This document shows positions 45,178-56,150 of a DNA stretch of 64,000 bases, one piece after another. A program made the position numbers and the translations under genes. The DNA lies in contig NZ_JBGNFV010000001.1 of assembly GCF_041449215.1 (NCBI RefSeq), positions 5,101,001 through 5,165,000 on the forward strand, given 5' to 3'. Source of the DNA: Roseivirga sp. BDSF3-8 (GTDB lineage: Bacteria > Bacteroidota > Bacteroidia > Cytophagales > Cyclobacteriaceae). Under the pieces are notes generated by a model, which was not told where the DNA came from, did no database searches, and saw only the letters and a list, made by a program, of their open reading frames with translations. How positions within the stretch are numbered: position 1 is the first letter of the stretch; each line of letters begins with the position of its first letter.

Positions 45178-46536
45178 TTACTGCCTTACCTCTACAAAAT
45201 ATTGTTCCAATGACTGCTCCAGGATTTTTCTATCGGTGAAAATATCAGGGTGAGCATCTTTCAGAATATTTTCGATCATGCGGTTTTGATTTTCAGCCTT
45301 CCTGATGACCTGTGAAATGGGCATACGGGTAAAGGCGATGAGCACATACTGGGGGGTGAACAGTTCAGGGTAATGCTCGGCAATTAGTCGTTCAAGCTTC
45401 CATTTGGCATCATAGGTAGGTGCAATACTGGCCGTAATGCTATCGAAATTTTTCAGTGAAAGCCTGGCCATCAGGTCGGCATCCTCCTTACGGCGACTGG
45501 TAAACTGCGTGATCGCCCGGCCCATGTGGCCATCGAACTCATCCAGCAGGGCATTGAAAATACTGCAATCCTCAAAGCAGGTGTTCATACCCATTCCGTA
45601 AAAAGGTGCCATGGCATGAGCCGCATCCCCGATCAGCAGGGAGCGGTCACGGTAATTCCATCGGGGGCACTCCACCGTATGAATATTGGAAGTAGGATTT
45701 ATAAAATACTGACTGAGGATATCAGGAATGTACTTTTTAAGACTAGGGAAACTGGTATTGAAGTAGCTTACCACATCTTCGTCAGTACGGATCTGGTTGA
45801 ATGAATACGTGCCTTGCAGATCATTGAATAAGGTGGAAATAAATGAACCGTCACAGCACATCTGGGCCATGATGAAGGCATGTCTGCTTACCCAAATATG
45901 CAGGTAGTCCAGCAGTACCTTTTCACTGACTGTATCCAGTGGGGGCATTTCCAGTTCTTTATAGGCACAACTGAGTATCTGTGTCTTGAAACTATGGTCG
46001 GTGTTACGCTCCATAATTTCACGCACGGAAGACAGCCCCCCGTCAGCACCAAAAATATAGTCAAAGGTTTCCTGACTGGCTGAGCCATTGGCCTTATCCT
46101 GCACATCTATGGTATTGGTTTCAAAATTGATATCGGTACAGATGTGCTCGAAGTGAAAGTCGATCATGCCCGTGCTCTCGGCCTTTTCCAAAAGCAGATT
46201 GTTCAGATCCCGGCGGTTTACGGTATAGATAGCCTGGTGGGATTTACCGTAGTGCTGCAACATGGGGGTACCCTCCATACGGTAAGTAGCCCGGCCGTAT
46301 TTGGGAGCTCCGATCTTCTGTACGGTTTCCAGCATATCCACCTCCTTAAGCGCATGCCAGCCACGTTCGCTAAGGGACATGGCTATGGTCCGGTTACGGT
46401 CCGGGCTGATATTCCGGAAGTCGGGCCGCTTTTCATAGATCACGGATTTGAGGCCTCGTTTAGCCAGGTATAAGGCCAGCAGTGAACCGGTAAGCCCGGC
46501 ACCTACTATGCATATCTTAAGCTGATCTGTTGCCAT
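45178..46536 (-). CDS. FAD-dependent monooxygenase, kynurenine 3-monooxygenase-like
   Basis: A 452-residue class A flavoprotein monooxygenase. The FAD-binding motif IVGAGLTGSLLALYLAKRGL opens the protein; RNRTIAMSLSERGWHALKEV and GDAAHAMAPFYGMGMNTCFEDC are close to the corresponding kynurenine 3-monooxygenase segments, and GADGGLSSVRE is the usual DG motif. A hydrophobic C-terminal membrane segment as in eukaryotic KMO is not evident. It lies between two synthetase genes (24 and 42 bp gaps), so it should hydroxylate an aromatic precursor or a carrier-bound residue, giving for example a 3-hydroxykynurenine- or hydroxyphenyl-type unit. The enzymes needed to make kynurenine are not in the window, so the substrate remains open. 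Confidence 0.85.
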   Translation of the reverse strand: MATDQLKICIVGAGLTGSLLALYLAKRGLKSVIYEKRPDFRNISPDRNRTIAMSLSERGWHALKEVDMLETVQKIGAPKYGRATYRMEGTPMLQHYGKSHQAIYTVNRRDLNNLLLEKAESTGMIDFHFEHICTDINFETNTIDVQDKANGSASQETFDYIFGADGGLSSVREIMERNTDHSFKTQILSCAYKELEMPPLDTVSEKVLLDYLHIWVSRHAFIMAQMCCDGSFISTLFNDLQGTYSFNQIRTDEDVVSYFNTSFPSLKKYIPDILSQYFINPTSNIHTVECPRWNYRDRSLLIGDAAHAMAPFYGMGMNTCFEDCSIFNALLDEFDGHMGRAITQFTSRRKEDADLMARLSLKNFDSITASIAPTYDAKWKLERLIAEHYPELFTPQYVLIAFTRMPISQVIRKAENQNRMIENILKDAHPDIFTDRKILEQSLEQYFVEVRQ

Positions 46537-46578
46537 CTCCTTGGTCGGTTTAGTTTTTTCTTAGGTTTTGAGGGTTGA

Positions 46579-49500
46579 TCAGAAACTCACCTTGATGGTT
46601 TCTTCTTCGTCATCGCTGGGTTCTTCTTCCTTTTCCTGCGGGAGAAGCAGGGCCTGAGCTTCAATAGTGGGATTACTGAAGAGATCAGTAATTTCCAGCA
46701 GCCCGGGATAGGCTTCTTCTATAAAATTGAAAAGCTGCACCAGCCTCAGGCTGTCGCCTCCCAGGTCAAAGAAGTTGTCTTCCATGCTGATGTCCTCACG
46801 TTTAAGGACTTCCTGCCACCACTTAAGCAGGATCTGCTCAGTACCGGTCTCTGCATGGCGGTCGCTCCGGGTGCCGGTAAGGGCATTTTCCTTCGCCAGG
46901 GGTAGCTTCCGGCGGTCTATTTTCCCGTTGCTGTTGTATTCGAACGCCTCTACCGGTACGAAATAGGCAGGGATCATGTAAGCGGGTAGCTTTTGTTTCA
47001 GAGCAGCCTTCAACTGTCCCAGTGACAATGAAGCTCCGGAGGTAAAATAGGCTGCTAACTTTTGCTCTTCTGTGAGGACGACCACGGCCATGGTAATTCC
47101 TTCTACACTTGCCAGGGCATGCTCTATCTCGCCAGGCTCCACGCGGTGGCCCTGTACATTGACCATGCTGTCTACTCTACCCAGGTATTCGAGCTGACCG
47201 TCCGTACGCCATTTGGCCATGTCCCCGGTTCTGTATATCCGCCCGTTATCCCTCAGAGGGTCCTTATCAAACTTTTGGCGGCTAAGGTCCGGGTCGTTCT
47301 GATAGCCAAGGGCTATACCGGCACCGCCAATGCAAAGCTCACCGCGAACACCCACCGGCACGAGCTGGTCATCGGAATCCAGTACATACAGGTATTTATT
47401 AAAGCTGGGTCGCCCTATCGGCACAGCGGAAATGATATCCGCCTCCTCATACTTAAACATACTCGCCTTAACTGTGGCTTCGGTAGGGCCGTATGAGTTG
47501 CGCATATTTTTAGACGTACCGTAGTGGGCCATATCCGCGGGAATAGCGGCCTCCCCGGCGGTCACGATCGTGCGTATGCCGGGCAATTCATGGTGCCGGA
47601 GTACATTCAGGTAAGCAGGGGGCAGAATGGCGAGGCTTACGGCTTTCTCTTCCACATATCTCACAAACCTGCCTGTATCCAATATGACATCTTTATCTAT
47701 CAGGACAAGGTTGGCGCCGCAGGCAAAGGCCATGAAAATATCTGCCAGAGACCCGTCGAAGGTGAGGGAAAGGAACTGAAGTACCTTGTCCTTGCTGGTA
47801 CACTCCAGTGTTTCCACCTGATCCAGTGCCATATTGAGCAACCCTTCGTGAGATACCCGTACGCCTTTTGGCCGGCCGGTAGAACCTGATGTGTACAGGA
47901 TGTAGGCAAGGTCATCCGTACGGTAAGATAGCGTAAGGTTCTCCTCCTGTTCGGCGAGCATATCGAACTCCACATCACAGGCAAATATTTCTCCTTCATA
48001 CCCCTGAAGGGCAGGAAGATATTCTGAATTGGTCATCAGCATCTTCATGCCGGTATCCTGAAACATGTAGCTTTTCCGGTCCTGCGGAAAAGCAGGGTCT
48101 ACTGGAACATATACCAGACCGGCCTTCCAGATAGCCAAAAGGCTAATGATAGCATGATCACTTTTTTCCAACATCACACCTGCCACATCACCCGGTTTCA
48201 GATTCTTTTCCTGAATAAGGTGATGAGCCAGACGATTGCTAAGGGTATTCAGTGCTGCGTACGTGTGTGTGGTATCATTCCAGGTAAGGGCGGTGCGCTC
48301 TCCGTATTTATCCACTATTTCCTCAAAATGAGCCATGAGCAACTTAGCCTGTGGTATTTCCCGCTCATTGCTGCCGAATTCATCAAGTAGCAGAGCTTTT
48401 TCTTCCTGTGGCAGGTAGTCCATCAGGGCTACCGCCAGGGTAGGATTTTCCACAACCTGGCTAAGGAGCTGTTCCACATGTTTGAGTACATAGTCAATAC
48501 GCTGGCCGGTAAAGAGGTCCGTATTATAATCCAGGGTGAGGTAGAGCCCGCCGTCATATTCGGTAAACTCAAACCGTAAATCGACAGTGCTTGCGGTATA
48601 GCCTTCGTCAAATCCTTTGATGTTTAAACCGAGTGCTTCTTCCTGGCTGCTGTCGTAAACGAAGGCGGTATTTTGCAATACGACCGCTACGTCATACAAT
48701 GGGGAGCGGCTCATATCCCGCTCTACATCCAGATCCTCAACTAACTTATCAAAGGGGTAGACCTGATGGGCAAAGCCATCGAGGGTAGTACGCCGCACTT
48801 TGTTCAGCAATGCTTCAAAACTATCCTGCCTGTTAAAGGAAGTCCTAAGAGGCAGATTGTTAAGAAACATGCCTATTACCGGCTCGAGATCGGCATGAAT
48901 GCGTCCTGCCACCGGCGTACCCAATACGATATCTGTCTGGCCGGTGTAGCGGTGCATCAGGCTGTAAATGCCGGATAGCAGTACCATAAAGAGGCTGCTA
49001 TCGTTGTCCCTGGCGAGTTTATTCAGTCCTTTTGTGAGCTCCAAGCCTAATGGTATGCTCTTACTGGCACCGTTATAGGTGCGGCGGGCAGGTCTGGGCA
49101 TATCCGTAGGCAGATCGAGTACGGGAACTTCTCCCTTAAACTGATCCACCCAATACCCCCGGTGTTTTGTTAGCGATTCGCCACTAAGCTGGTCATTTTG
49201 CCAGTGAGCGTAATCTTTATACTGGAGGGGCAGCGCAGGCAGCTTAACCTCGTCACCATCTCTAAGAGCATTATAAGCACTCAGTACCTCAGTGAAGAAT
49301 ACATTGAGGGACCAGCCATCCGTAATGATGTGGTGCATGGTGATGATAAGCACCCGTTGCTCACCCCGCAGGTTCAGCAAGTGTATATTTAATAAGGGAC
49401 CTTTTTCCAGATCAAACATCCTGGTGGCTTCCGCCCGGGCAATCTCTTTCACCCTTTCGTCTGCGGCATCCGTATCGGCCAGGTCAGAGACTGACCACGG

Positions 49501-52500
49501 AAGGGTAAGCCTGTCAACCGCCTCAATCTGCTGGCGGGGTTCGCCCTCCTGCAGAATGATGCGGGTACGGAGGCTTTCATGCCGGGCATACACGAGGTCG
49601 AAGGCTTTTTCCAAAGCATTGATATCCGACTCACCTTCAAGCACATACGCTTCGGTGATATTGTAGGCGGATTGTCCCCCTTCAAACCTGTCGATAACCC
49701 ACAGCCTTTTTTGTGCATGCGACAGGGCATAATTTTCCTGTGCTGGCACAGGTACAGGGGCCTTTATCTCTTCACCATTGCTGGAATTTATAGCAGCAGC
49801 GAGACCTTCTACTGTAGGGTTTTCGAACAGATCACGCAGGTCGAGAGTGCTGCCCATCTCCTTTTCCAACCGGGCTATAAGGCGGGCGGCCTTTAGCGAG
49901 TCGCCACCCAGTTGAAAGAAATGGTCCTTTACAGTGACTCCCTGCTCCGGAAAGAGACTGCTGAACGCTATCCGGATCATTTCCTCTCTTTCATTTCTGG
50001 CTGCAGCTACAGAAGGTGAAGCCGCTGATGCCCGGGAAGGTTTCGGTAGTGCCTTGCGGTCGATCTTACCATTGGCATTAAGCGGGAGTTGAGCCAGTGA
50101 TACAAACTGCTGCGGCAGCATATGGGCAGGCACTATGCTTTTCAGGTGATCCGTAAGATTTTTTTCATTTACGGGTTCTGCTGTTTCCAGGTAAGCAATA
50201 AGGCGCTTATCCTGTCCCTCTCCATCCAGTATCACAGCGGCTTTATCAATGGTACGGTAAGTCACCAGTGCAGCCTCAATTTCTCCCAGCTCTATACGAA
50301 ATCCCCTCAGCTTAATCTGGCTGTCATTACGACCGATGAACATCATATTGCCATCGGGCATCCACCGTACCAGGTCGCCGGTGCGGTACATGCTACCGGC
50401 ACCAAATGGGTTCGGGATAAATTTATCAGCCGTCAGCACAGGCCTGTTCCGGTACCCCCTTGATACCTGGTCTCCGGCAATACAAAGCTCGCCGGGTACT
50501 CCGGCAGGAAGCAAATTCTGCTCATCGTCCAGCACATAAAAGCGGGTATTAGAGACCGGCCTGCCCATTGGTACGCCATCATCCTTAGCGTCAAAAGTAT
50601 AGCAGGAGCTATAGGTGGTATCTTCCGAAGGTCCGTACAGGTTGCGAACCTGTATGACTGTATCACAGAGTTTTTCTTTAATGGAAAGAGGCACTGGCTC
50701 ACCTGCCATATTGATGGCAGTTACATTCTTCAAATCAGTGCCGGAAGCTAACAAACCTGCGATGACAGAAGGCACCGTATTAATCAGAATGTTTTCGTCT
50801 TTGCCTGTCCATTTTTCTATATCAAGCCCGTCATTAAGTATGCGTATGTTTTTACCGGCAAACAGCGGATAGAAGAGCTCAAAAACAGAAAGGTCAAAAC
50901 AAAATGAGGTGACTGCGTAAACCGTTTTAAAATCGGTATCTGCGAATTCCTGTAGCGCCCAGTTAAGGAATGTGGCTGCATTGCCATGGGTGATTTCCAC
51001 GCCCTTAGGCTGGCCGGTAGATCCTGAGGTGTAAATAAGGTAGGCAAGGTCTTCAGGCTTGCTTTGATCCTCTATGCCGGTTTCAAGAATGGTGCTGAGG
51101 GTTTGCTCAAGTTCCTCAAGTACAACCCTGGTAATACCTTTCTGCCCTGAAAGCTGGTCTACCGTGTCGCAAATCACATAGTCTAATCCCGCATCACCTA
51201 TGATAAACTCGAGCCTGGCAGGGGGATAGGCCGGGTCCAGCGGTACATAGGCAGCGCCGCTTTTCACCACTGCAAGCAAACTGATGAGCATCTGTTCATT
51301 CCGACCGGTGCATACGCCTATCAGACTTCCCTTTTCTACCTGAATAGTTTGGGTAAGATAGCGCGCCAGCCGGTTGGCCTGTTTATCTATTTCTTTAAAT
51401 GAAATGGTGGTTTCACCAACGAATAGAGCCTTATCCTTATTCCGGATATCAGCCCCGCTTTCTATCAACCCGGTAATGGTACCGTTTGCCGTTACGTCTT
51501 TATGAGAAGATGCCCATTTATTAAGAAGGATATCCACCTCATTATCTGACAAGTACACTTCATGAGATAGCTTCACTTCCTCCGTACTACACAGGGCCGC
51601 CAGGATGTTTATAAAGTACCCGTTCAGGCGCTCTATTTCCTCTTTGGTGTATAATCCATCCGCGTAGTTGAGGGTAATGCCGAGGTTATCCCCTATCCGG
51701 CTTATGCCGAAGTCGAAATAGGTATTCGTATTTTCAAAACCATGGACGAAGGCATCGGCATTGTCACCATGGCCTTCTGTATTTCTTTCGGACTGATTAA
51801 AGTCTACGTAATAGAAAAAATGATCGAAGAAGGGATTTCCTCCGGCCTCTTCACCTAGTAATCGAGCCGTTTCCAGCAGGGACATTTTTTCGTAATGCTT
51901 TAGCTCTCTGGCTTGCTGCCTGATCTGGTTTAACAGACTTTTGGATGTGAGGGCCTTTCCTAATTGGATCCGGAATGGCAAGGTGTTAAGAAAACAGCCC
52001 AATACCTTATCTCCATCGGTCATTTCAGGCCTTCCCTGGGTGACCAGGCCAAAGGTGAGATCATCAGCGTTCGTACTCACCTTCATCATGCCCGCATAAG
52101 CTGCCAGGCAAACTTCCTGTATGCCTGTTCCGGTGCGGCGGCTGGTCTCCAGTACCGCCTGCGCTATATTTCCGGGAATGGCCTGCACATGCCGGTTTAC
52201 CTGTCCGCTGTAGTGCGGCACTGTTTTTCCGAGTGGAATGGCTGTGCGCTCATAACCACCGAGGTAGTTCTTCCACCAGTTTTGCGCATCGGCATTCAGG
52301 GCTAATCTCTGCTCGATGATATAGTCCCGGTAAGAAGCCTGCAACGGCGCGGGGACAAATGTCTCTGACTCACTCAGCTTTTCATACGTATCTGACAACT
52401 CGGCTATGAAAGCAGCCATGCTCCAGCCATCCAGAATAGCATGATGGAAGGTGAACAGCACCCCAAAGTCTTTGCTTCCCAAGCGGATGAGGCGCAGGCG

Positions 52501-55500
52501 CCATAAGCCGGGGCTTTCGTGATCCAGTTGGGTCAGGCGATCGTTATCAGTGAGATTTCCTAGAGCAGTCTGCTGCTCAGCAGAAGACAGGTGACTTAGA
52601 TCTTCAAGGGTAAAGGCAGGGCTGAAATCCTTTGCTTTACAAACGACATGAAGAGGCGTTTCAAAGCCTGACAAACGAAAGCAGGTGCGAAGGGCCTCAT
52701 GCTTCTGTATCAGCAGGCGCAACGCCTTCTCAAATCGGTTTATATCAAACCCGGCATCATCAAATGGGTAATAGAACTGGTCCTGGTACACACCCTCAGC
52801 CTTGCCCATCATATGATGGAAAACCATCCCCTTCTCAATGTCACTCATCGGGTAAAAATCTTCCCATGAGTCAGGCAGTTGGTTTACCCGCTTAGGGTCT
52901 TCCAGTATTTCCTTTTTGAATACCTCAAGCTCCCGGCTTATGGCAAGTTTATCAGCCTCACGATGAGAGACCTCTCCTCCTTCTGCCATTCCGGCAAGGG
53001 CTGCAATGGTTGGGTGGGCGAAAAGGTCCCTTACTTCCAGGTTAACTTCCAGTTTTTTATTGGCGCGGCTTATCACCCGGATGGCTTTAATGGAATCCCC
53101 TCCTATGGCAAAATAGTCATCATGAATGCCCACCGTTTTCCTTCCAAGTTCCTCAGCCCAAATGGCAGCCAGCTCCTTCTCTGCCTCAGAGGCAGGCGCA
53201 ACATACTCTGTACCAGAGGCTTGTTCGCCATGCACCTGTTTTGCTAAAGTGCGGCGATCTGTCTTGCCGGAAGCAGTAAGGGGCATCTCCTCAAGGTGTA
53301 CCAAGTACGAAGGCACCATGTAAGCAGGCAGGAAAGAGGCTAATTGAGTTTTCAGGCTACTTGTTTCAAAAGCCTTACCGGTATAGAAACCAGCCAGTTC
53401 AGGCACTTCGCCTCCACTCACGATCACGGCAGCATTTTCCACTCCTTCCATTTTCAGAAGCGTGCGCTCTATCTCGCCGGGCTCTATCCTATACCCCTTT
53501 ATTTTTACCTGCCGGTCAGCCCTGCCGGTGTAAATGATCTCTCCGCTTTCCGTCCAGTAACCGGTGTCCCCGGTCAGGTATAATTTCCCTCCTTTCGAAT
53601 ACGGGTTTTCTACAAATCGCTCGGCAGTTAGTTCAGGCGCATTGATGTAGCCGGTTGCCAGTCCCGTTCCGCCAATGGCTATTTCTCCCTCCACTCCCAC
53701 CGGTAAAGGTCTGAGCGATTGATCAAGGATATAAAGTTGTGTATTGGCAATAGGCTTGCCGATAGGCACCACTGTGCCTTCAGGCCTGGTCAGGTAGTAG
53801 CTTACATCTACCGAGGCTTCGGTAGGTCCGTAAAGATTGTAAAGTGGAATAGCCAATTTGCTGTAATGCTGAGCTACCATTTCCGGAAGGAGTGCCTCGC
53901 CACTGGCTACGATACGTTTCAGACTTCCCGCTTTCGTAATGTTTTCTCTGTTCAGTTGTTGCAGGAAGGCATTGAGCATCGTCGGGACAAAGTGAAGGGT
54001 CGTAATGCCATTTTGCTCTACCACATCCAGCAACCAGTCAGGATCGTAAGCCGTTTCTTTGGAGCAGAGTACCAATCTTGCCCCAAAGCACAGGGTCATG
54101 AAAAACTCCCAAACGGATACGTCGAATATATAATTGGTCTTCTGCAGGATAACGTCTTCGGCAGTAAAGCCAAGTGCCTTCCACTGCCAGTCTATCCGGT
54201 TGACCACGCCCCTGTGCGGCACCATGACTCCCTTAGGCTGACCTGTGGAACCGGAGGTAAAGATCACGTAGGCCAGATCATACGGGGAGACGGTAACCTG
54301 TGGGTTTACGGAATGATTACTGTCTTCCTGTACCAGTTCGGCTATGTCTGCAGTGCTGACGTTTATATCAGAAAAAAGATCAGCCAACCCTTTGCCGGTA
54401 AGTACAGTAGCTGCCCCACTGATTTCTACCATACGGCGAATTCGCTCTACGGGGAAATCCGGATCTATAGGCATGTAGGCAGCTCCGCTCTTCATGATCG
54501 CCAGCATGGCCATAACCATCTCGGGAGACCTGTCAAAGCAAATGCCTATTACCTGACCGGGTGCAACATTTTCATGTTTTTGCAGCCAATGAGCAAGCTG
54601 GTTTGCTTTGCTGTTCAGTTCCCTGTACCTAAGTGAGTGGCGCTGAAATGACAGGGCAGTTTTTTCCGGATGGGCCGCCGCCTGTTTTTCAAAAAGGCTG
54701 ACCAGGGTTTCATCTTTGGGGTAAGGGGATTGGGTTTGGTTAAATTGATGAAGAACCTTGTGTTCTTCCCCGGCAGAAACAATGCTCAGACTTTCAAGCG
54801 TATTTACCGGAGCTTCAATCACCTGCGCCATCAAGTGAAGCAAGTGCTTACCTAATTGCACCACCATTTCCGGCGTAAAGCGATTGGCATTTATATTAAA
54901 CTCAATGTGCAGTTGCTCTTCCGGCCGGACGATCACATTGAGATCATAGGGTGTCTGCTCAAAGGAATCTACGTTCAGAATTTCCAGATCATCCTTTGCG
55001 TTTGCTTGCTGAGACACCTCCTTTTCTACCGGAAAGTTTTCAAACACAATGATATGGTCCGGCTGTTCACGGCCACCTTCCATCTGCTTAAGTATAGAAG
55101 CGAGGGGAAGATACTGGTGAGCTTCCGTTTGGATAATCTCTTTCTGAAAGCGCTTCACAAAGTCCCGGAAGCTTTCATTATCTGCCAACTTAACCCTTAC
55201 CGGAAGGGTATTGATAAAAAGCCCGATCATGGACTCTACTGCGGGAAGAGAGGCGGGCCTTCCGGAAACGACATTACCGAAAAGTACGTCACTAGAACCG
55301 GTGTATTTTTGCAAAAGGATGGCCCATACTGCCTGAAACAAAGTACTGACGGTTACATTCAGCTCTGAAGCCAGTGCCTGTAAGCTCCGGGTATTGGCCA
55401 CGTCAAGCGAAAACAGGTGGGATTGCTGGCGATAGCCCTCCTTTTGTTTTTTGTAGCGTTCAAATGCACTTTGGCTCTCGTAGTCAGCGGTGTAGTCTTT

Positions 55501-56109
55501 CCAAAAGGCAAGAGAAACGGCGGTATTCTGCTTATCAAGCCACTCTATGTATGAGCGATACCGTGGTACGGCGGGCAAGTCAGGTGTCTGCCCTTTAGAG
55601 AGTGCATCGTATATCCGACCATACTCTCCCGTAAGGAGGGCAATACACCATCCATCCATCAGGATATGGTGAAAGGTCCAGGTAAACTCACAGGATTGCG
55701 GTCCGGTTTTGATGACGGAAATCCGCATCAGCACATCTTGCTGGAGATCAAACGGCTGCAAGCGATCAGCCTGCTTAAATGCCTCCACAATGCCTTCGGC
55801 TTCTTTGGGGCTTTTGTCTGTTACATCCTGAAAACTCAGGTCGACAGGCTGCTCTTTTAATACGACCTGCAGGGGCCGGTCCATTTTCTTATGATTAAAG
55901 ACCGTGCGCAGTACGTCATGCCGGGCAATGAGCGTTTCGAGACTCCGACGCACCACGCCCATATCCAACGAGCCAGCAAGGCGGTAGGAAAACTGCTCAA
56001 TGTAGGCGGTATCTTCCGGGTCATATACCCATTGGAAGTACATACCTTCCTGCATGGGGGATAGCCGATAGATGTCTTTAATATTATTATTGTCGATCTT
56101 CGCTTTCAT
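46579..56109 (-). CDS. NRPS-2: C-A(Ser)-T - C-A(Ala)-T - C-A-T
   Basis: A 3,176-residue trimodular synthetase. It begins with an acceptor-type communication segment, NIKDIYRLSPMQEGMYF, suited to the tail of NRPS-1. C1 has HHILMDGW (147-153) and, following an epimerisation domain, should be of the D-L type. A1 pocket residues read D-V-W-H-V-S-L-V-D-K, close to the serine code. C2 has HHAILDGW; A2 reads D-L-F-N-N-A-L-T-Y-K, the code I know for alanine in cyanobacterial synthetases. C3 has HHIITDGW; A3 reads D-G-A-I-V-A-S-V-K-K, which I cannot assign. All three T domains have GGDS. The protein ends in an acidic tail (EEEPSDDEEETIKVSF), probably docking to the PKS/NRPS hybrid. No epimerisation or methylation domain is seen. 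Confidence 0.92.
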   Translation of the reverse strand: MKAKIDNNNIKDIYRLSPMQEGMYFQWVYDPEDTAYIEQFSYRLAGSLDMGVVRRSLETLIARHDVLRTVFNHKKMDRPLQVVLKEQPVDLSFQDVTDKSPKEAEGIVEAFKQADRLQPFDLQQDVLMRISVIKTGPQSCEFTWTFHHILMDGWCIALLTGEYGRIYDALSKGQTPDLPAVPRYRSYIEWLDKQNTAVSLAFWKDYTADYESQSAFERYKKQKEGYRQQSHLFSLDVANTRSLQALASELNVTVSTLFQAVWAILLQKYTGSSDVLFGNVVSGRPASLPAVESMIGLFINTLPVRVKLADNESFRDFVKRFQKEIIQTEAHQYLPLASILKQMEGGREQPDHIIVFENFPVEKEVSQQANAKDDLEILNVDSFEQTPYDLNVIVRPEEQLHIEFNINANRFTPEMVVQLGKHLLHLMAQVIEAPVNTLESLSIVSAGEEHKVLHQFNQTQSPYPKDETLVSLFEKQAAAHPEKTALSFQRHSLRYRELNSKANQLAHWLQKHENVAPGQVIGICFDRSPEMVMAMLAIMKSGAAYMPIDPDFPVERIRRMVEISGAATVLTGKGLADLFSDINVSTADIAELVQEDSNHSVNPQVTVSPYDLAYVIFTSGSTGQPKGVMVPHRGVVNRIDWQWKALGFTAEDVILQKTNYIFDVSVWEFFMTLCFGARLVLCSKETAYDPDWLLDVVEQNGITTLHFVPTMLNAFLQQLNRENITKAGSLKRIVASGEALLPEMVAQHYSKLAIPLYNLYGPTEASVDVSYYLTRPEGTVVPIGKPIANTQLYILDQSLRPLPVGVEGEIAIGGTGLATGYINAPELTAERFVENPYSKGGKLYLTGDTGYWTESGEIIYTGRADRQVKIKGYRIEPGEIERTLLKMEGVENAAVIVSGGEVPELAGFYTGKAFETSSLKTQLASFLPAYMVPSYLVHLEEMPLTASGKTDRRTLAKQVHGEQASGTEYVAPASEAEKELAAIWAEELGRKTVGIHDDYFAIGGDSIKAIRVISRANKKLEVNLEVRDLFAHPTIAALAGMAEGGEVSHREADKLAISRELEVFKKEILEDPKRVNQLPDSWEDFYPMSDIEKGMVFHHMMGKAEGVYQDQFYYPFDDAGFDINRFEKALRLLIQKHEALRTCFRLSGFETPLHVVCKAKDFSPAFTLEDLSHLSSAEQQTALGNLTDNDRLTQLDHESPGLWRLRLIRLGSKDFGVLFTFHHAILDGWSMAAFIAELSDTYEKLSESETFVPAPLQASYRDYIIEQRLALNADAQNWWKNYLGGYERTAIPLGKTVPHYSGQVNRHVQAIPGNIAQAVLETSRRTGTGIQEVCLAAYAGMMKVSTNADDLTFGLVTQGRPEMTDGDKVLGCFLNTLPFRIQLGKALTSKSLLNQIRQQARELKHYEKMSLLETARLLGEEAGGNPFFDHFFYYVDFNQSERNTEGHGDNADAFVHGFENTNTYFDFGISRIGDNLGITLNYADGLYTKEEIERLNGYFINILAALCSTEEVKLSHEVYLSDNEVDILLNKWASSHKDVTANGTITGLIESGADIRNKDKALFVGETTISFKEIDKQANRLARYLTQTIQVEKGSLIGVCTGRNEQMLISLLAVVKSGAAYVPLDPAYPPARLEFIIGDAGLDYVICDTVDQLSGQKGITRVVLEELEQTLSTILETGIEDQSKPEDLAYLIYTSGSTGQPKGVEITHGNAATFLNWALQEFADTDFKTVYAVTSFCFDLSVFELFYPLFAGKNIRILNDGLDIEKWTGKDENILINTVPSVIAGLLASGTDLKNVTAINMAGEPVPLSIKEKLCDTVIQVRNLYGPSEDTTYSSCYTFDAKDDGVPMGRPVSNTRFYVLDDEQNLLPAGVPGELCIAGDQVSRGYRNRPVLTADKFIPNPFGAGSMYRTGDLVRWMPDGNMMFIGRNDSQIKLRGFRIELGEIEAALVTYRTIDKAAVILDGEGQDKRLIAYLETAEPVNEKNLTDHLKSIVPAHMLPQQFVSLAQLPLNANGKIDRKALPKPSRASAASPSVAAARNEREEMIRIAFSSLFPEQGVTVKDHFFQLGGDSLKAARLIARLEKEMGSTLDLRDLFENPTVEGLAAAINSSNGEEIKAPVPVPAQENYALSHAQKRLWVIDRFEGGQSAYNITEAYVLEGESDINALEKAFDLVYARHESLRTRIILQEGEPRQQIEAVDRLTLPWSVSDLADTDAADERVKEIARAEATRMFDLEKGPLLNIHLLNLRGEQRVLIITMHHIITDGWSLNVFFTEVLSAYNALRDGDEVKLPALPLQYKDYAHWQNDQLSGESLTKHRGYWVDQFKGEVPVLDLPTDMPRPARRTYNGASKSIPLGLELTKGLNKLARDNDSSLFMVLLSGIYSLMHRYTGQTDIVLGTPVAGRIHADLEPVIGMFLNNLPLRTSFNRQDSFEALLNKVRRTTLDGFAHQVYPFDKLVEDLDVERDMSRSPLYDVAVVLQNTAFVYDSSQEEALGLNIKGFDEGYTASTVDLRFEFTEYDGGLYLTLDYNTDLFTGQRIDYVLKHVEQLLSQVVENPTLAVALMDYLPQEEKALLLDEFGSNEREIPQAKLLMAHFEEIVDKYGERTALTWNDTTHTYAALNTLSNRLAHHLIQEKNLKPGDVAGVMLEKSDHAIISLLAIWKAGLVYVPVDPAFPQDRKSYMFQDTGMKMLMTNSEYLPALQGYEGEIFACDVEFDMLAEQEENLTLSYRTDDLAYILYTSGSTGRPKGVRVSHEGLLNMALDQVETLECTSKDKVLQFLSLTFDGSLADIFMAFACGANLVLIDKDVILDTGRFVRYVEEKAVSLAILPPAYLNVLRHHELPGIRTIVTAGEAAIPADMAHYGTSKNMRNSYGPTEATVKASMFKYEEADIISAVPIGRPSFNKYLYVLDSDDQLVPVGVRGELCIGGAGIALGYQNDPDLSRQKFDKDPLRDNGRIYRTGDMAKWRTDGQLEYLGRVDSMVNVQGHRVEPGEIEHALASVEGITMAVVVLTEEQKLAAYFTSGASLSLGQLKAALKQKLPAYMIPAYFVPVEAFEYNSNGKIDRRKLPLAKENALTGTRSDRHAETGTEQILLKWWQEVLKREDISMEDNFFDLGGDSLRLVQLFNFIEEAYPGLLEITDLFSNPTIEAQALLLPQEKEEEPSDDEEETIKVSF

Positions 56110-56150
56110 AAAATCGATGGGATTGAGGATATACTTGCCTGGTTTCTTTC

